Assembly (NCBI GenBank): GCA_041685915.1
Contig: JAWLEV010000037.1
Span: 1-25,704, forward strand
DNA: 25,704 nt
Source: JAWLEV01 sp041685915
GTDB lineage: Bacteria; Chloroflexota; Anaerolineae; UBA1429
Direction: 5' to 3'
The notes under the pieces are model-generated. The model was not told the origin of the DNA, did not search any database, and worked only from the letters and a program-made list of their open reading frames with translations. Of the stretch, positions 23,328 through 25,704 are shown one piece after another; the stretch's first letter is position 1; each line of letters opens with the position of its first letter. The position numbers were made by a program, and so were the translations under genes.

Positions 23328-23891
23328 CTACTCGTGGGGTATCTCCACGTCGTCCTTTAGCACCCCGATATAGGGCAGGTTGCGGTAGAGGCCGCCGGCG
23401 TCCAGCCCATAGCCGACCACAAAGCGGTCGGGCAGTTCCATGCCGTGGTAGGCCAGGGGGATGTTGATCAGGCGTCGATGGGGACGATCAAGCAGCACGC
23501 AAACTTTTAGGCTTGCAGGGTGCCGGGTGCGCAGCGTGCGCAGTAGATAGTTGAGGGTCAATCCCGTATCGATGACATCCTCCACAAAGAGGACGTGACG
23601 TCCCGAGATGGTGTGGTCCAGGTCCTTGGTGATGCGCACGGAGCCCGATTCCCTGTCGGGCTGATAGCGGGAGATGGCCATGAAATCGACGGTGACGGGA
23701 ATGGTGATGTGGCGCAAGAGGTCGGCCATAAAGATGATCACGCCGTGGAGCACGCCCACAAGCAGGGGATTCATCCCCGCATAGTCCTGGGATATGCGCC
23801 GTCCCATCTCGGCGATCCGCTCCTGGAGCGTCTCCTGGTCATAGATGGTCTCGGCGATATCGTCGGCGATAAAGTGGTTATTCTTCGTCAT
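23328..23891 (-). CDS. hpt: Hypoxanthine phosphoribosyltransferase
   Basis: 187 residues. It salvages hypoxanthine (and usually guanine) with PRPP to give IMP and GMP. Seen are LLVGVLHGVIIFMADLLRHI, the SRYQPDRESGSVRITKDL flexible loop, the PRPP-binding motif VLFVEDVIDTGLTLNYLL with two acidic residues, and DRFVVGYGLDAGGLYRNLPYIGVL with the purine-contacting region. GAGGAGGGCG directly precedes the ATG. The gene overlaps the end of the upstream open reading frame by 14 nt, so the two are co-translated. It sits just beyond the de novo purine cluster but on the opposite strand, giving the region both synthesis and salvage. Confidence 0.96.
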   Translation of the reverse strand: MTKNNHFIADDIAETIYDQETLQERIAEMGRRISQDYAGMNPLLVGVLHGVIIFMADLLRHITIPVTVDFMAISRYQPDRESGSVRITKDLDHTISGRHVLFVEDVIDTGLTLNYLLRTLRTRHPASLKVCVLLDRPHRRLINIPLAYHGMELPDRFVVGYGLDAGGLYRNLPYIGVLKDDVEIPHE

Positions 23892-24306
23892 CGCCCTCCT
23901 CTACTGCCTGTTGACCCACCAGAGAGGGCCTGCGCTCCTGCATGCCAAAGCGCTCCAAGAGTCGCACAAAATCGGATCGCTCCCAGAGTTTGACCTCTAC
24001 ATGGGGATAGAGAGCCTCTAGGCGACGGATCTTGCGGCGTTTCAGACGCATCAGCTTGGGGCGCAGGGTGGTCAGCTCGACATAGAGATCCTCGTTGACA
24101 AGATAAAAGTCTGGGGTAAAGGCCTCCCGCAGATTGCCCTCTTTGTCCCATCGCAGGGGAAAAGTCGTGGGCTCATAGCGCCATTCGATGCCGTAAAAAT
24201 CGAGGATGCTGGCCAGTTCCTCCTCGCTGGGATGGGCAAAATCGATCTTCTCATGATCCACCGGGGGATGATGTATCACGTCAGGACGTGCGTCCTCTTT
24301 TGTCAT
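23878..24306 (-). CDS. Hypothetical protein with PD-(D/E)XK-nuclease-like pattern
   Basis: 142 residues, not firmly recognised. The middle part reads YEP (Glu45), FTPDFYL (Asp66), then YVELTT (Glu77-Leu-Thr79) and a basic helix KLMRLKRRKIRRLEALYP followed by a VEVKLW strand. The order Glu, Asp, Glu-x-Thr/Lys on neighbouring strands is the pattern of restriction-endonuclease-like folds, although the usual Lys after the second acidic residue is Thr here. It starts at ATG 24306 with a weak AAGAG site and overlaps hpt by 14 nt, so it is probably the first gene of an operon with hpt. The N- and C-terminal tails are polar and acidic. A nuclease role is inference only. Confidence 0.7.
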   Translation of the reverse strand: MTKEDARPDVIHHPPVDHEKIDFAHPSEEELASILDFYGIEWRYEPTTFPLRWDKEGNLREAFTPDFYLVNEDLYVELTTLRPKLMRLKRRKIRRLEALYPHVEVKLWERSDFVRLLERFGMQERRPSLVGQQAVEEGDDEE

Positions 24307-24700
24307 AAAAAGACTCTTGCACTCTCTTTATACTATGACCTGTGTGTTCCCTCACTATATATTTATTGTACTTGTCAACGCGTGTCCCGTGCAAACTCGA
24401 GGAGATACCATCCTCTTGAATTCATTATACTACATTTTGTGGTCTTTTGAAAACCGCACCCTATATATAGTGGTACAATGGGGCGGTGGCGTCCTACCGT
24501 GAACGCATGGGCCAGCGGAGAATGCCTCCATCTCTATCCTTTTGGCTCTGGCCGCGATACTATCAGCCTTATACGATTGACATGTCTGCTCAACTTGTTT
24601 AAAGTAGCGACGAGGATTAAGGGACGATTTCATGTTTTCTTTGCCGAGGACCGTTTTTCGGCGGACCCGGTTGGATGACGATAAAAAAAAAGGAGGCGGG
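24307..24700. other. Divergent intergenic region with promoters, no gene seen
   Basis: This 394-bp gap separates the hpt operon (minus) from the ThuA-like gene (plus). It is AT-rich at 24340-24480, with CTATATATAG (24461-24470). The minus strand has TTGACA near 24371-24376 and a TATAAA nearer the gene. The plus strand has an extended -10 TGGTACAAT (24471-24479) and a separate promoter at 24577. Between these, 24481-24570 is GC-richer and can form short stems (GGCCAG with CTGGCC, GGAG with CTCC), but no known RNA was recognised. Confidence 0.5.
24577..24605 (+). promoter_or_regulatory. Sigma70 promoter for the ThuA-like gene
   Basis: Perfect TTGACA (24577-24582), 17-nt spacer, TAAAGT (24600-24605, 4 of 6). 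The leader would be about 90 nt long and ends with a run of nine A bases before AGGAGG. Confidence 0.5.
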
Positions 24701-25327
24701 ATGAAAAGAGCATTGATTGTGCAGGGGGGCTGGGAGGGACATGAGCCAGAACAGGTGGCCGAGATCCTAAAAGGTGCCCTGGAGGGGGAGGATTTTGAGG
24801 TGGAGATGCAGGGTACGCTGGACGCCTTTAAGGAACTGGATCTGCAATCCTTTGATCTGATCGTGCCCATCTGGACCATGGGGCACATCGAACGGGAGCA
24901 ACTGGAGCCTCTGCTGGAGGCGGTCAGGAGCGGCGTGGGCATCGCCGGCGTGCACGGCGGCATGGGCGACGCCTTCCGCGAGCAGACGGAATTCCAGTAT
25001 ATGGTGGGCGGCCAGTGGGTGGCGCACCCGGGCGGCGACGGGGTGGAATATACGGTGTATATCGAGGATGTGGATCATCCCATCACCGAGGGGCTGCACG
25101 ATTTCAGCGTGTCCTCGGAGCATTACTACATGCATGTGGATCCGGGCAACAATGTGCTGGCCACCACGCGTTTTGGCGACGTGGTCATGCCCGTGACCTG
25201 GACCAAGACCTATGGCGACGGGCGTGTCTTTTACACATCCCTGGGCCACGTGGCCGACGTCTTTGACCAGGATCCCCAGATCCTGACCATGGTGACCCGG
25301 GGCATGGTCTGGGCGGCGCGAGAATAG
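24701..25327 (+). CDS. ThuA-like domain protein
   Basis: 208 residues that appear to be a single ThuA domain, a class I glutamine-amidotransferase-like fold. Seen are ALIVQGGWEGHEPEQVAEIL at the N-terminus, FDLIVPIWTMGHIE, GVGIAGVHGGMGDAF (the nucleophile-elbow position, with no Cys), MVGGQWVAHPGG, the DVDHPITEGLHDF segment, SEHYYMHVDP, and PVTWTKTYGDGRVFYTSLGH near the end. ThuA proteins are linked to sugar use (trehalose utilisation, 3-keto sugar metabolism), but the reaction is not settled and no sugar gene is adjacent. ATG 24701 has AGGAGG 4 nt upstream; the open frame from 24632 upstream is not supported. It converges with selD. Confidence 0.88.
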   Translation: MKRALIVQGGWEGHEPEQVAEILKGALEGEDFEVEMQGTLDAFKELDLQSFDLIVPIWTMGHIEREQLEPLLEAVRSGVGIAGVHGGMGDAFREQTEFQYMVGGQWVAHPGGDGVEYTVYIEDVDHPITEGLHDFSVSSEHYYMHVDPGNNVLATTRFGDVVMPVTWTKTYGDGRVFYTSLGHVADVFDQDPQILTMVTRGMVWAARE

Positions 25328-25331
25328 GTCG

Positions 25332-25524
25332 TTCGTAGTAAGCTACGAAGCGAAGGGCTTGGTTCTACCAAGCCCTCGCGGAGTAGCGTGGTTTACTGTA
25401 GGTCGGAAAGCTGTTCACACCAGATCTACCGGTTCTAGTTGTCGGCTCGTAAGCGACGATCCCCTCCCACGCCCAAGGCATGGGTGCTCTTGGGGATCTT
25501 GGCTTCGCTGGGCTGGAGTTTTGC
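25332..25524. repeat. Hairpin-rich gap between convergent ThuA-like and selD genes
   Basis: Successive inverted repeats: TTCGTAG/CTACGAA (25332-25349, 7 bp, loop TAAG); AGGGCTTGG/CCAAGCCCT (25354-25376, 9 bp, loop TTCTA); GATCCCC/GGGGATC (25458-25498) enclosing CCCA/TGGG. A fourth, TGGAGTTTTGC/GCAAAACTCCA (25514-25538), runs into the selD stop. No T-runs follow. They may act as bidirectional terminators or be remnants of a repeat element. Confidence 0.55.
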
Positions 25525-25704
25525 CTAGCAAAACTCCATGGGGAAGGCGCTCTGGCGCCTTCCCACCTCCACGCCCTCATCCTCCACCACCTCGCCCACG
25601 ACCCAGCAGCCCTGGCCCTCCTCGTCGCAGACGGCGAGGAGTTCGCCCAGTTTGTGGGGCTCGATGGCCGCCAGCAGCCCGCCCGACGTCTCCGGCGTGT
25701 AGAG
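25525..25704 (-). CDS. selD: Selenophosphate synthetase, C-terminal end (partial)
   Basis: Only the last 59 residues and TAG stop (25525-25527) are in the window. The visible part begins LYTPETSGGLLAAIEPHKLGELL, which matches the PQTSGGLL/PETSGGLL signature of SelD that forms part of the ATP/selenide site. It ends with a strand GCWVVGEVVEDEGVEV and a short tail GRRQSAFPMEFC. SelD makes selenophosphate from selenide and ATP for selenocysteine and selenouridine synthesis. The AIRS superfamily includes PurM, PurL and HypE, but the TSGGLL motif favours SelD. The last 20 codons overlap two perfect hairpins (25514-25538 around the stop codon, and 25541-25564). It links functionally to the Sec-containing phosphatase at 629-1780. 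Confidence 0.8.
   Translation of the reverse strand, partial: LYTPETSGGLLAAIEPHKLGELLAVCDEEGQGCWVVGEVVEDEGVEVGRRQSAFPMEFC
25541..25564. repeat. Perfect 10-bp hairpin within the selD C-terminus
   Basis: GGGAAGGCGC pairs with GCGCCTTCCC around a TCTG loop, encoding the GRRQSAFP tail of SelD. The arms are nearly the same as those of the hairpin at 597-619 (GGGAGGCGC/GCGCCTCCC), suggesting a recurring 3'-end element. Confidence 0.55.

Noticed and set aside
24481..24570. SRP RNA, 6S RNA or other known small RNA in the gap
   Set aside because: Short stems can be drawn, but no conserved loop such as the SRP GGAAG/AGCAG motif is present.
25328..25524. tRNA-Sec (selC) next to selD
   Set aside because: No TTCAA-type anticodon loop, T-loop or long acceptor stem could be found on either strand here, and none was noticed elsewhere in the window.

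Overview
The window reads as moderately GC-rich bacterial chromosome with short intergenic gaps, strong Shine-Dalgarno sites and sigma70-type promoters. No rRNA, tRNA, CRISPR array, insertion sequence or phage gene was seen. The lineage cannot be fixed from sequence alone. The combination of gene types would fit a Chloroflexota-like (Anaerolineae-like) bacterium, but that is a low-confidence inference.

Layout. (1) 1-594: the 3' part of a membrane-anchored bacterial PH-domain protein. (2) 629-1780, minus: a lipoprotein of the 5'-nucleotidase/metallophosphatase family whose frame is crossed by one in-frame TGA, in a Cys-Gly-TGA motif followed by a bacterial SECIS-like hairpin. I read it as a probable selenoprotein. 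The far end of the window (25525-25704, minus) holds the C-terminus of selenophosphate synthetase (selD), which supports selenium use. (3) 2030-4688, plus: a class I aminotransferase and a GSA-aminomutase-like class III aminotransferase, behind a promoter and a terminator-like leader hairpin. (4) 8331-4781, minus: two family 2 glycosyltransferases and a polyprenyl-phosphate sugar phosphotransferase, an envelope polysaccharide module. (5) 8604-22481, plus: a large purine cluster, purA-guaB-purL-purQ-purB-purC-purE-purF-purD-purM-purN. (6) 24306-22496, minus: a small protein with a nuclease-like pattern overlapping hpt (purine salvage), then an archaemetzincin-like protein that has lost its catalytic Glu. 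(7) 24701-25327, plus: a ThuA-like protein, then a hairpin-rich convergent gap and selD.

The purine cluster covers PRPP to IMP except the last two steps (no purH) and then both exits from IMP (purA to AMP, guaB to XMP). There is no purK. This fits the PurE, whose core resembles the animal-type (class II) AIR carboxylase that uses CO2 directly. The adjacent PurC and PurB also look like the animal PAICS and ADSL types. PurL carries two PurS-like domains at its N-terminus, with PurQ as a separate subunit. The purA leader contains a terminator and an overlapping alternative hairpin, so attenuation of the cluster is plausible.

The most notable observations are the candidate selenoprotein phosphatase, the split animal-type PAICS pair, the PurS-PurS-PurL fusion, the degenerate archaemetzincin and the candidate RNA switches in the leaders of purA and purC.
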